Of a stretch of 64,000 nt of DNA, positions 37,635-46,622 are shown piece after piece (the first letter of the stretch is position 1; every line of letters begins with the position of its first letter). A program made the translations under genes and the position numbers. Source of the stretch: Palsa-883 sp963826975 (lineage in GTDB: Bacteria; Pseudomonadota; Alphaproteobacteria; Acetobacterales; Acetobacteraceae); assembly GCA_963826975.1 (NCBI GenBank), contig CAWGZJ010000003.1, positions 806,001 through 870,000 of the forward strand, written 5' to 3'. The notes under the pieces are model-generated. The model was not told where the DNA came from. It worked only from the letters and a program-made list of their open reading frames with translations, and searched no databases.

Positions 37635-37752
37635 AAGTCGTGGATGGCCGGCCTTCGCCGGCCATGACGTTGGGCATGGTTCGCGGCCATGACGTTGGGG
37701 CATGCTTCGCGGCCGTGACGTTGGGGCATGCTTCGCGGCCATGACGTTGGGG
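37635..37752. repeat. REP-like palindrome followed by 26-bp tandem repeats
   Basis: A REP arm (AAGTCGTGGATGGCCGGCC with TTCGCCGGCCATGACG) is followed by four copies of CATG-G/C-TTCGCGGCCATGACGTTGGG-type units of about 26 bases. The tandem units are nearly identical, implying recent expansion. They lie in the convergent gap between the two enzymes. Confidence 0.85.
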
Positions 37753-38979
37753 CTACCCCGCCAATTCGACAATCGCATCCAGCAGGACTTGTGCGCCATG
37801 CGCGAGTTGCTCCGGTGTCGAGTATTCCTTCGGGTTGTGCGTGATGCCGTCGATGCTGGGTACGAACAGCATCGCGCTGGGGCATAGCGGCGCAACCAGC
37901 ACCGAGTCGTGGCCCGCCGCCGCCGTCATGTCGCGCACCGACAACTGCCGGTCCTGCGCCTTGCGACGCAACACATTGCACAGCGTCTGGTCGAACAGCA
38001 CCGGGCCGAATGTCGTGTAGGGATCTATGTCGATGCGCACCTTGCGGCGCCCGGCAATCGCGTCCAGCGCGGCGCGCAATGCGGCTTCCATTTCGATCGC
38101 GCGCGCCGCGGACTCGTGGCGCACGTCGCAGTGCAGCCTGGTGATGTTCGCTACGTTGCCGCGCGCGTTGGGGAAATTCTCGATCCAGGTCGCGGAGGCC
38201 CGGCCATCAGGTTCGGCCTGGAGGGCGATGTGTTCGATTGCCAGGATCGTTTCGGCGGCGGCGGCCAGGCTGTCGCGGCGGCGGTCCATCGCCGTCGGGC
38301 CGACATGGCTTGGCTCGCCGACCACCGTCAACTGGAAGTAGCGCGCGTGCATCGTTCCGGTGACAATGCCGATATCGGTGGTGGTTGCCTCCATCACCGG
38401 ACCTTGCTCGATATGCGCTTCCAGCCAGCAGGCCCAGCTGCGCGGGGCGGGGGTCAGGCCACCCGCTTGATTGCTGTCGCGTAGCGCCTGCGCGACGCTG
38501 ACGCCGTGGTCGTCGGTGATGGCGAGCGCGGCTTCCAGGCGCATGTCGCCGGCATGCACGCGGCTGCCCATCATTGCGGGACGGAACCGACTGCCTTCCT
38601 CGTTGGTCCAGTTCACCAACTCCAGCGGCGCGCGGGTGCGGATGCCGGCGTCGTGCAGCGTGCGCATCACCTCCAGGCCGGCCAGCACGCCGAACACGCC
38701 GTCGAAGCGCCCGCCGGTCGGCACGGTATCGAGATGGCTGCCGAAGGCGACCGCGTGTGCGGCGGGATCGGTACCGTCTCGGCGCAGGAACATGTTGCCG
38801 ATCGCGTCCTGGGTGTACGCCAGGCCCAATGCGTTGCACCAATCGAGGAACATCGCGCGCGCCGCGGCATCCTGCGGCGTCAGCGCCATGCGGTTCGACC
38901 CGCCGTCCGGTGTCGGGCCGATCTGTGCGATATCCATGATCGACTGCCACAGGCGGTCGGCGTTGATGGTGGGCGTCAT
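37753..38979 (-). CDS. M20-family Zn-dependent amidohydrolase (N-carbamoylase/allantoate-type)
   Basis: A 408-residue cytosolic metallo-hydrolase of the HyuC/AllC group. Metal-ligand motifs: AFGSHLDTVPTGGRFDG, NWTNEEGSRFRPAMMGS, and the C-terminal DGITHNPKEYSTPEQL. The dimerisation lid segment HARYFQLTVVGEPSHVGPTA is present. Homologues split N-carbamoyl amino acids, allantoate or ureidopropionate; substrate cannot be fixed here. ATG 38979 overlaps the stop of the ABC ATPase (ATGA), so it is cotranscribed with the peptide importer and presumably acts on what that imports. Confidence 0.9.
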   Translation of the reverse strand: MTPTINADRLWQSIMDIAQIGPTPDGGSNRMALTPQDAAARAMFLDWCNALGLAYTQDAIGNMFLRRDGTDPAAHAVAFGSHLDTVPTGGRFDGVFGVLAGLEVMRTLHDAGIRTRAPLELVNWTNEEGSRFRPAMMGSRVHAGDMRLEAALAITDDHGVSVAQALRDSNQAGGLTPAPRSWACWLEAHIEQGPVMEATTTDIGIVTGTMHARYFQLTVVGEPSHVGPTAMDRRRDSLAAAAETILAIEHIALQAEPDGRASATWIENFPNARGNVANITRLHCDVRHESAARAIEMEAALRAALDAIAGRRKVRIDIDPYTTFGPVLFDQTLCNVLRRKAQDRQLSVRDMTAAAGHDSVLVAPLCPSAMLFVPSIDGITHNPKEYSTPEQLAHGAQVLLDAIVELAG

Positions 38980-39947
38980 GCGTCCTCCAGCGGATGGTGG
39001 CAGGCGAAGCCATGATCGTCCGGTTCGCGCCAGGGGGGGAAGGTGGTGCGGCACAGATCGCTGGCGCGGGGGCAGCGGGGGTGGAAATGGCAACCGGGCG
39101 GCGGCGCGGCGGCCGATGGGATCTCGCCGATCACCCGCGGCAGCACCCCGCGCAGCGCCGGATCGGGGATCGGCGAGGCATCGCGCAGCATCCGTGTGTA
39201 GGGGTGGCGCGGTGCGGTGAAGACGCGGGCGACCGGTCCCTGTTCAACGATACGCCCCAGATACATTACCGCGACGCGGGCGCAGAACCAGCGGATGACA
39301 CCCAGATCGTGACTGACGAAAACGAAGGCCAGCCCGCGTTTCGCCTGCAAGTCCTTCAGCAGCAGAAGCACCTGTGCTTGCACCGAAACGTCCAGCGCGG
39401 AGACGGGTTCGTCGGCGACGATCAGCTCGGGTCGCAGCGTCAGTGCGCGGGCGATGCCGATGCGCTGACGCTGGCCGCCAGAGAATTCGTGTGGGTAGCG
39501 GTCCAATGTGCTGGCCGGCATTCCTACTTCGGCGAGCAGTGCGACGGATTGGTCGCGCGCGGCTCGGCCGCGTGCGATGCCGTGCACGGCCAGCGGTTCG
39601 GTCAGCGTTTCGCCGATCCGTCGGCGTGGGTTGAGCGACGAGTACGGGTCCTGGAAGATGATCTGCATGCGCCGGCGTAATGCGGTCAGGGCGCCGCCGC
39701 GTGCGGCCAGAACATCGGTGTCGCCGAAACGAATGCTGCCGGCATCGGGTTCGATCAGGCGCAGCATGGCGCGCGCGGCGGTGGACTTGCCACAGCCGGA
39801 CTCGCCGACCAGGCCGAAGGCTTCGCCGGGCCGGACCTGGAAATCGATGCCGTCGACCGCGCGGACCGTGGTGGTGACCGGGCGCGGGAATCCCCTGCGC
39901 ACCGTGAAGTGCTTGATCAGGCCTGCAACGTGTAGTGACGGGGTCAT
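38976..39947 (-). CDS. Dipeptide/oligopeptide ABC importer ATPase (DppF/OppF-type)
   Basis: A 323-residue ATPase: Walker A GESGCGKSTAARAMLRL, Q-loop IIFQDPYSSLNPRRRIGETL, signature FSGGQRQRIGIARALTLRPE, Walker B LIVADEPVSALD and VFVSHDLGVIRW. The C-terminal oligopeptide-type extension (APRHPYTRMLRDASPIPDP) and a CHFHPRCPRASDLC cluster are normal for DppF. It lies downstream of dppB/dppC-type genes but no DppD-type partner gene is present; a REP-like palindrome fills the space where one might be expected. Confidence 0.93.
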   Translation of the reverse strand: MTPSLHVAGLIKHFTVRRGFPRPVTTTVRAVDGIDFQVRPGEAFGLVGESGCGKSTAARAMLRLIEPDAGSIRFGDTDVLAARGGALTALRRRMQIIFQDPYSSLNPRRRIGETLTEPLAVHGIARGRAARDQSVALLAEVGMPASTLDRYPHEFSGGQRQRIGIARALTLRPELIVADEPVSALDVSVQAQVLLLLKDLQAKRGLAFVFVSHDLGVIRWFCARVAVMYLGRIVEQGPVARVFTAPRHPYTRMLRDASPIPDPALRGVLPRVIGEIPSAAAPPPGCHFHPRCPRASDLCRTTFPPWREPDDHGFACHHPLEDA

Positions 39948-39967
39948 GGTGTGCCCGCGCGCGCAGC

Positions 39968-40052
39968 GTCATGCCGGCGAAGGCCGGTATCCACGACTTG
40001 GCTTTGTCGAAGCAAAGAAAAAGTCGTGGATACCGGCCTTCGCCGGCATGAC
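39968..40052. repeat. REP-like palindrome between permease and ATPase genes
   Basis: One of the best copies: GTCATGCCGGCGAAGGCCGG plus TATCCACGACTT, centre GGCTTTGTCGAAGCAAAG, then AAGTCGTGGATACCGGCC and TTCGCCGGCATGAC. The arms are almost perfectly complementary over about 35 bases. Confidence 0.92.
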
Positions 40053-40110
40053 GGAACGGGAGACCGTTTGTGCAACGAGACGGTCCGGTTATTTCTTCGC
40101 CAACCCTTTG

Positions 40111-40943
40111 TCACGTTTCCCCCCGCAGCCGCGGATCGGTCGCGTCGCGCAACCCATCGCCAACCATGTTCAGCCCCAGCACCAGGATCAGAATCGCGAT
40201 GCCCGGCCAGAACGCGAGCCAGGGCGCGTCGAGGATATTCTCGAAGCCTTCGCGCATCATGCTGCCCCAGGTGGCGGTTGGTGGTTTCACTCCCAGGCCG
40301 ATGAACGACAGCGACGCCTCGGTGCGCACCGCGGTCGCCATCCACAGGCTGCCCATCACCAGCACCTCGCTCATGATGTTGGGCAGGATATGCACGAACA
40401 GGATGCGCGCATGGGAAAACCCCAGTGCCCGTCCGGCTTCGACGAAAGTCTGTTCCTTCAGGCTGAGTACCGGCGCGCGGGCGATGCGGGCGAATGGCGC
40501 GATGGCGGTCAGCGCGATGGCGAACACCATGTTGATCAGTTCCGGCCCCAGCAGTGCTACGACGATCAGGCCGAGGATCAGGCTGGGGAATGACAGCAGC
40601 ACATCCATCACCTGCATGATGAACAGATCGACCCGGCCGCCGATGTAGCCGCTGACAAGCCCGATAGCGCCGCCGATCACCAGCGCCGAGGTGATCGAGG
40701 CCACCGCGACAAGCAGCGAAATCCTCGCGCCGAACAGGATGCGCGACAGCACATCGCGGCCGTAGGAATCGGTGCCGAGCAGATAGTCGGCGCTCGGCGA
40801 CTGCAAGCGATCGACGATGGTCTGGTCGTTCGGATCGTACGGGGCCAGCCACGGCGCGAATATCGCACCGGCCACCACGATCACGCACAGCACAATCCCG
40901 ATCGAGGTCGCCGGGTAGCCGCGGACGAAGTGTGCCAGCCGCC

Positions 40944-40947
<4 letters not shown>
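40111..40947 (-). CDS. Peptide-type ABC importer permease (DppC-type)
   Basis: A 278-residue inner-membrane permease. It starts with a TM helix (IGIVLCVIVVAGAIFAPWLA) followed by the DppC-typical HxLGTDxxGRDxxSR motif, here YLLGTDSYGRDVLSRILFG. The EAA loop is EAGRALGFSHARILFVHILP, which contacts the ATPase. The C-terminus ends ILVLGLNMVGDGLRDATDPR, standard for the family. GTG start at 40947 overlaps the DppB stop as GTGA. Confidence 0.93.
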
Positions 40948-41885
<938 letters not shown>

Positions 41886-42070
41886 GTTCGGTCTAGTGTG
41901 TCATTGGTTGCGGCGGCGGGTCCGGCCGACGGCCGGCCCGAGGACAAGTTCCGGTGGGCCACACACGATTTTCCTTCGATCCCAGCAAAGGAAGAACCCA
42001 TGCCGGTGGTAGTGGCGACCGGGCGCTGGATCGGGTTCGGTATGCGTCCCACAGCACGAGGGAGCAAGCG

Positions 42071-43279
42071 ATGCGTATCGAGACCCGACCGCAAGACCAC
42101 CCGACCGCCACCACGGCGGAGATTGCCAGACTTCTGGTGTCGTTTGAACTGAGCCAGAGCAAGTGGGTGCTGACCGTCCGCGCGCCGGGCAGCGCGAAGC
42201 TGTCGCGCTTCACGGTTGCAGCGCGCGACACGGAGAAGGTGTTGAGCCTGCTGACGGCGCAGCGCCAGCAAGCGGAGCGGCGCACCGGCCGGCCGGTGCG
42301 GATCGTGAGTATCTACGAGGCCGGGCTGGATGGGTTCTGGCTGCATCGCTGGCTGGAGGCGCAGGGGGTCGAGAGCCACGTGGTGGACGCGGCCTCGATC
42401 CTTGGCCCACAGCGCAAGCGGAACGCGAAAACCGACCGGATCGATGGCGAGAAGCTGCTGCGCAGCCTGGCGTCGTGGCTGGACGGTGAAGTTGGCGTGT
42501 GTTCGATGGTGGTGCCGCCGAGTGTGGCGCAGGAGGATATTCGCCGCCTGTCGCGTGAACGCGGCGAGCTGGTAGGCGAGCGGACGCGGCTGAGCAACCG
42601 GATCGGCGGGTTGCTTGCCAACCAGGGGATTGCCGGGTTCAAGCCGTTGCAGAAGGACGCGCGGCAAGTGCTGCAGACGTTGCGTACCGGCGATGGACGC
42701 GCGCTGCCGCCGCACCTTCATACGACGATCGAGCGGATCCTGCTGCGGCTTGAGTTGCTGTGCGAACAGATCAAGGCGGCGGAGGCGGAACGTGACGCGC
42801 TGCTGCGTGCCGCGCGGGTAGCTGCGGCGCCAGACACGGCGCCGGAGGCCGCGACAGCCGCGCCGCCCGAAATGGCGGCCGCGCCGTTGCTGTTGCGGCT
42901 GCGCGGGATCGGGCCGGAGTTTACCACAGTGCTGTCGTTGGAGTGTCTGAACAGAGACTTCGACAATCGACGCCAGTTGGGGTCGTTCGCCGGCATCGCG
43001 CCGACACCGTGGTCCAGTGGCGGCGCGGAGCGCGAACAGGGCATCTCCAAAGCCGGGAACCGGCGGTTGCGGACGATCCTCATTGAGCTCGCCTGGTCGT
43101 GGCAGCGCCATCAGCCCGACTCGACGCTGACGCAGTGGTTCCACAAGCGGATCAAGGGCCAAGGCGCGCGCGTGAAGCGCATCGCCATCGTTGCGCTGGC
43201 GCGCAAGCTGCTCGTCGCGCTGTGGCGCTACGTCAAGCACGGCGTGGTGCCGCAAGGTGCCGTGCTGAAGGCCGCGTGA
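42071..43279 (+). CDS. IS110-family DEDD transposase
   Basis: A 402-residue recombinase. The N-terminal RuvC-like DEDD half shows LVSFELSQSKWVLTV, SIYEAGLDGFWLHRWLEAQG, VVDAASILGPQRKR and NAKTDRIDGEKLLRSLASWL; the C-terminal Transposase_20 half has LRLRGIGPEFTTVLSLECLN, FDNRRQLGSFAGIAPTPWSS and GISKAGNRRLRTILIELAWS, with the conserved Ser of the IS110 active site in that half. Where most relatives have Asp in the first motif this one reads FELS, as in a common proteobacterial subgroup. ATG 42071 is preceded by GAGGGAG at 7 bases. Full length, apparently functional. Confidence 0.93.
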   Translation: MRIETRPQDHPTATTAEIARLLVSFELSQSKWVLTVRAPGSAKLSRFTVAARDTEKVLSLLTAQRQQAERRTGRPVRIVSIYEAGLDGFWLHRWLEAQGVESHVVDAASILGPQRKRNAKTDRIDGEKLLRSLASWLDGEVGVCSMVVPPSVAQEDIRRLSRERGELVGERTRLSNRIGGLLANQGIAGFKPLQKDARQVLQTLRTGDGRALPPHLHTTIERILLRLELLCEQIKAAEAERDALLRAARVAAAPDTAPEAATAAPPEMAAAPLLLRLRGIGPEFTTVLSLECLNRDFDNRRQLGSFAGIAPTPWSSGGAEREQGISKAGNRRLRTILIELAWSWQRHQPDSTLTQWFHKRIKGQGARVKRIAIVALARKLLVALWRYVKHGVVPQGAVLKAA

Positions 43280-43614
43280 GCGGAACGCGGGACGAAACGA
43301 TGAAGGAACACCGCGCCATGCGATGACAGACACACCGAGGTTCGGTCGGGCCTGATCAGCTCGCCGAAGTCCAGGGCACGGGACCGCATCCACGACGGGC
43401 TGAAAAACGCCGTAATGAAAGAATGGTCCCGATCGCCCAGCCCGCTGCCCCAAGCATGGGGGTTTATGGTGCAGCCACTCTGAGTGGCGACCGGATATGA
43501 GTTGATGTGGCGCGACGCCGCATGACCGACAGGGCTGGGACTTGCATCTGGACGATAGGGCGGAGTGAAGCTGCGAGCAGGACCGATCGCCGCCGAACGA
43601 CACGAACGATTGTG
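43280..43614. other. Noncoding 3' flank of the IS110-type gene
   Basis: 335 bases with no credible ORF. Long structured noncoding flanks are normal in IS110 elements; in this family one flank encodes the bridge RNA that selects target and donor DNA. Which flank applies here cannot be told from one copy. Confidence 0.4.
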
Positions 43615-43700
43615 CTTGGGTGGTGATGCCGGCCTCAAGTCCTGCGCTGCGCGCACCCGCAAGCGGGCGGCGGGACTTGACCCCGGCATCACCACCCAAG
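43615..43700. repeat. Long near-perfect inverted repeat (28-bp arms)
   Basis: CTTGGGTGGTGATGCCGG plus CCTCAAGTCC on the left matches GGACTTGACC plus CCGGCATCACCACCCAAG on the right with only two mismatches in 28 positions, around a 30-base centre. It differs from the REP family arms except for the shared GATGCCGG core. It lies between the IS110 gene and the binding-protein gene and could terminate transcription from both sides. Confidence 0.9.
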
Positions 43701-43806
43701 CCAGGCGCCGGGGTGCCCTTTAAGCACCCGTGGGCAGCAACTGACCACGGAAGGGAAAACCACGAGATGAGCGAATTTCCACTTGACGGGGGACACCTCA
43801 TATGAG

Positions 43807-43878
43807 TTCGTGGATGGCCGGCCTGCGCCGGCCATGACGGGGTGGGAAGTCGTGGAAGCCGGCATGGGCCGGCATGAC
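43807..43878. repeat. Two short REP-like half elements
   Basis: TTCGTGGATGGCCGGCC with TGCGCCGGCCATGACG, then AAGTCGTGGAAGCCGGC with ATGGGCCGGCATGACG, in direct orientation, just downstream of the binding-protein gene stop. Confidence 0.8.
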
Positions 43879-43893
43879 GTGGGTGGGCCGACA

Positions 43894-45435
43894 TCACTGG
43901 AAGTGCGTGGCCTCGGTGACTTTTGGACCGAGCGAGAGCGAGCCGGTCAGCTTGTAGCCGTAGTCAAGATTGTCGTGCCTGGCGTAGACCTGCAGGGTCT
44001 CGAACATCGGCACGGCGCAGACATCGGCGACGATCTTTTTCTGGGCCTCGGCCCATAGCGCAAGCTGTTTGGCGCGATCGGTTTCCACCCGCGCGGCGTC
44101 GATCTCCTTGTCGGCGACATTGCAATGGCTGAAATTGGTCACCGCGGTCGGCGTCTTGACTGTGCTGGGGCCGTAGAAGAACTGTGTCAGGTAGATATCG
44201 GCCACAGGAAAGCGCGCTGCCGAATAATACGTGAGCGGACTGAGGTCCTGGCGGATCATCTGGTGATAGGTGGCGTGCTCGACCACCTGCATATCAAGCG
44301 TTATGCCGGCCTTCTTGAGCTGTGCCTGAAACACCTGGGCCGCGTTGAACATGTCGGGCAGTTGCGATTGCACCGACTTGATCGTTACGCCGTTGGGGTA
44401 GCCAGCTTCCTTCAGCAGTTCCTTGGCTTTCGCCAGGTTCTGCGGCAGCAGGCTGTTGTCAGCGGTGAAGCCCAGGTAGCCGCGCGGTACCACGCTGAGT
44501 GCCTCGCGGCTGACGTCCTTGCCGCGCCAGCGTTGCATTTCGTCCCGGTCGATCGCGTAGGCGATGGCCTGGCGCACGCGAATATCGTCCAGCGGCTTGG
44601 CGGTAATGTTGAGGTGCAGCTCGCCTTCCTCGCCTGGTTCGAACACGTCGACGATGCTGTGTGGGATCGCCTTCATGCGGTTCGCCCAGGTCTGGTCTGC
44701 GCGGCCGAAATCGACGTCGATCTCATTGTTCTGGAACGCCAGGTCGCGTGAGGCGTCGGACGGAATAAACCGGTAGCTGATCTTCCGCAGTTTCGGCGCG
44801 CCACGGAAATAAGCGTCGTTGGCGACCAGCTCCAGCGACTGGCTGGGCGTGTCGGAGGCGAAGGCGAACGGTCCGGTGCCGATCGGATTGCGTTTGAAGC
44901 TGTCGCCGCGCTGTTCGACCGCCTTCTTGGAAACGATATAGCCCTCGGCGTAGTCGGTGACGATGCCGAGCAGGCTGGGGATGTTCTGGGCGAGCACCAG
45001 GCGGACAGTGTAGGGGTCCACCACCTCGATCGACTTGATCGGGTTGAGTTCCGACGAGAACGCCGAGGTCTTGGCGTCGCCGGCCTTCTTCAGGCTGAAC
45101 GCCACGTCGTCTGCGGTAAGCTCGCCGAAGCCACCTTGGAATTGCACACCGTGGCGTAGGTGGAACGTCCAGGTCAGCCCGTCGGGTGAGCTTTCCCAGG
45201 ATTGTGCCAGGTCCGGCTCGATCTTGGCGGGGTCGATGCTGCCGGGCGGGAAGCGCACCAGGCCGTTGAACATCCAGGCGACCGGCACTCGGTCGATGGT
45301 GGAGACGGCGAAGTGCGGATCGAGCGAGCCGATATCCTGTGCCGCCATGCCGACGACCAATGTGGTCTTGGGCTGGGCCAAGGCAGGCGCGGCCAATGCG
45401 ACAGCGGCTGCGAGAACGGCGGCGCGGACCAGCAT
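43894..45435 (-). CDS. Peptide-type ABC substrate-binding protein (SBP_bac_5)
   Basis: A 513-residue periplasmic binding protein. Residues 1-20 are a signal peptide (MLVRAAVLAAAVALAAPALA). The mature protein has GMAAQDIGSLDPHFAVSTID, the family motif DLAQSWESSPDGLTWTFHLR with HGVQFQGGFGELTADDVAFS, then NPIGTGPFAF and VRQAIAYAIDRDEM. This is the receptor of the importer encoded at 38976-41885; the IS110-type element now lies between them. GGGGAGA precedes ATG 45435. Ligand class (peptides, gamma-glutamyl compounds, opines) is not determinable from sequence alone. Confidence 0.92.
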   Translation of the reverse strand: MLVRAAVLAAAVALAAPALAQPKTTLVVGMAAQDIGSLDPHFAVSTIDRVPVAWMFNGLVRFPPGSIDPAKIEPDLAQSWESSPDGLTWTFHLRHGVQFQGGFGELTADDVAFSLKKAGDAKTSAFSSELNPIKSIEVVDPYTVRLVLAQNIPSLLGIVTDYAEGYIVSKKAVEQRGDSFKRNPIGTGPFAFASDTPSQSLELVANDAYFRGAPKLRKISYRFIPSDASRDLAFQNNEIDVDFGRADQTWANRMKAIPHSIVDVFEPGEEGELHLNITAKPLDDIRVRQAIAYAIDRDEMQRWRGKDVSREALSVVPRGYLGFTADNSLLPQNLAKAKELLKEAGYPNGVTIKSVQSQLPDMFNAAQVFQAQLKKAGITLDMQVVEHATYHQMIRQDLSPLTYYSAARFPVADIYLTQFFYGPSTVKTPTAVTNFSHCNVADKEIDAARVETDRAKQLALWAEAQKKIVADVCAVPMFETLQVYARHDNLDYGYKLTGSLSLGPKVTEATHFQ

Positions 45436-45550
45436 GTTGAAATCTCCCCGGTATTGCGGGCACGTTTAGCAGACGGAGCTACGTTGCGCCACCGGATGCC
45501 GGGTCATACCTCACCATGCCGCGTGTCGGGCCACCGAGGCCCGGCAATTT

Positions 45551-46297
45551 CTAGCCGATCAACGACACCTGCCCGCTTGCCAGTTCATAGAAGCCGGCGG
45601 CGACTTTTAGTTTGCCCCCTGTGACAAGCTCGGAGATCACCGGCGATGCGGTGCGCAGCAGGTCGGCCTGGATCTGTGCGTTTGCCTTGATCACCGCATC
45701 GAGGTTGGATCCGGCGCGCTCTACCGCAGGTCGGATCGGCGCATAGAGGGCACTGATCTGGCCTGGCACCGACTTGGCCGCGATCGTTGCCTTTACCGCG
45801 CCGCATCCCGAGTGGCCCAGCACAACGATCACCGCGGTCCCCAGCACGGCGGTACCGTATTCCAGGCTTGCGATGATCTCCGGCGTGCAGATGTTGCCGG
45901 CGACGCGGGTGACGAAGACGTGGCCGATGCTCTGGTCAAAGATCAGTTCAACCGGCACGCGCGAATCGGCACAGGACAGCACCGCGGCGAACGGCTCCTG
46001 CTTCTCGGCCGTCTTCTGTTTGAGTACGGCGAGGTCCTCATCGAACGAGGTGAGGCGGCCGGCGACGAAACGGGCGTTGCCATCCATCAGCCGTGCGAGC
46101 GCCGCGGCCGGCGCAACAGGGGTCTGAGCTCGCGCCGAACGGGGCGCGAATGTTGCGGCGGCGTCCATTGCGAGGGCGGATGCCGCCGATGCGGTCAGGA
46201 AGCCGCGCCGGGAGATGCCGCCGCGCCCGGCCGGGTCGCAGGCTCGACACGGACAATGCCCCGACGGTCGCGGGCCGAGTGCGTGGATTGTCGACAT
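45551..46297 (-). CDS. Beta-type carbonic anhydrase with twin-arginine signal
   Basis: A 248-residue beta-carbonic anhydrase. Zinc ligands and catalytic dyad are in AAVLSCADSRVPVELIF and VVLGHSGCGAVKATI. The first 55 residues carry an odd CPCRACDP stretch and then a twin-arginine signal (ISRRGFLTASAASALAM) ending near SARAQ, so a folded enzyme is sent to the periplasm. ATG 46297 has a near-ideal AAGGAG 7 bases upstream, which rules against the longer frame. It stands alone; periplasmic beta-CAs commonly support CO2/bicarbonate balance or acid tolerance. Confidence 0.92.
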   Translation of the reverse strand: MSTIHALGPRPSGHCPCRACDPAGRGGISRRGFLTASAASALAMDAAATFAPRSARAQTPVAPAAALARLMDGNARFVAGRLTSFDEDLAVLKQKTAEKQEPFAAVLSCADSRVPVELIFDQSIGHVFVTRVAGNICTPEIIASLEYGTAVLGTAVIVVLGHSGCGAVKATIAAKSVPGQISALYAPIRPAVERAGSNLDAVIKANAQIQADLLRTASPVISELVTGGKLKVAAGFYELASGQVSLIG

Positions 46298-46479
46298 TGG
46301 CCTGCTCCTTTGGTTGGTCGTGCTTGCCCCTGATCGGTCGGGACGGGCGCGCCATCGGGTAGCCGAGCATATTTTCGGGTTGTTGCACAATCTTGCCGAT
46401 CGTTTCCGTTTGGTCGGCGTTGTGCGGGGAATCCCGGCCGCTGCCTAATACCAAGTAGCGAAAGGAACAATTCTCCCAG

Positions 46480-46614
46480 GTCGTGCCGGCCCCGGATCAA
46501 GCGCCCGAGGACAGGCGGAGCCCGCCATTGGCGAAGGCCCGGGGGGCTGGGCATTCATAACTTTGCTTACTGGCATCGCCAAAGTCGTGGATGCCGGCCT
46601 TCGCCGGCATGACG
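46480..46614. repeat. Composite REP-like element with GCCCGAGGACAGGCGG core
   Basis: Outer arms of the REP family (TCGTGCCGGCC on the left; AAAGTCGTGGATGCCGGCC and TTCGCCGGCATGAC on the right) enclose a longer centre containing AAGCGCCCGAGGACAGGCGG and GGCGAAGGCCCGG. The same centre recurs at 48129-48258. Confidence 0.85.
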
Positions 46615-46622
46615 GGGGGTTG

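Larger units (their letters stand above)
41886..43800 (+). mobile_element. IS110-family insertion sequence (limits approximate)
   Basis: Transposase gene 42071-43279 with about 185 bases of noncoding DNA upstream and up to several hundred downstream. The left part holds the hairpin GGTCCGGCCGACGGCCGGCC. IS110 elements lack terminal inverted repeats and make no target duplication, so exact ends cannot be read from one copy. The element separates a peptide-binding-protein gene from its permease genes on the opposite strand. Confidence 0.7.

Noticed and set aside
41954..42070. Longer N-terminus for the IS110 transposase
   Set aside because: The extension has no similarity to IS110 proteins, and ATG 42071 has a strong GAGGGAG site.
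43783..44058. ORF reading VDGRPAPAMTG-like text
   Set aside because: Spurious translation of REP-like palindromes.
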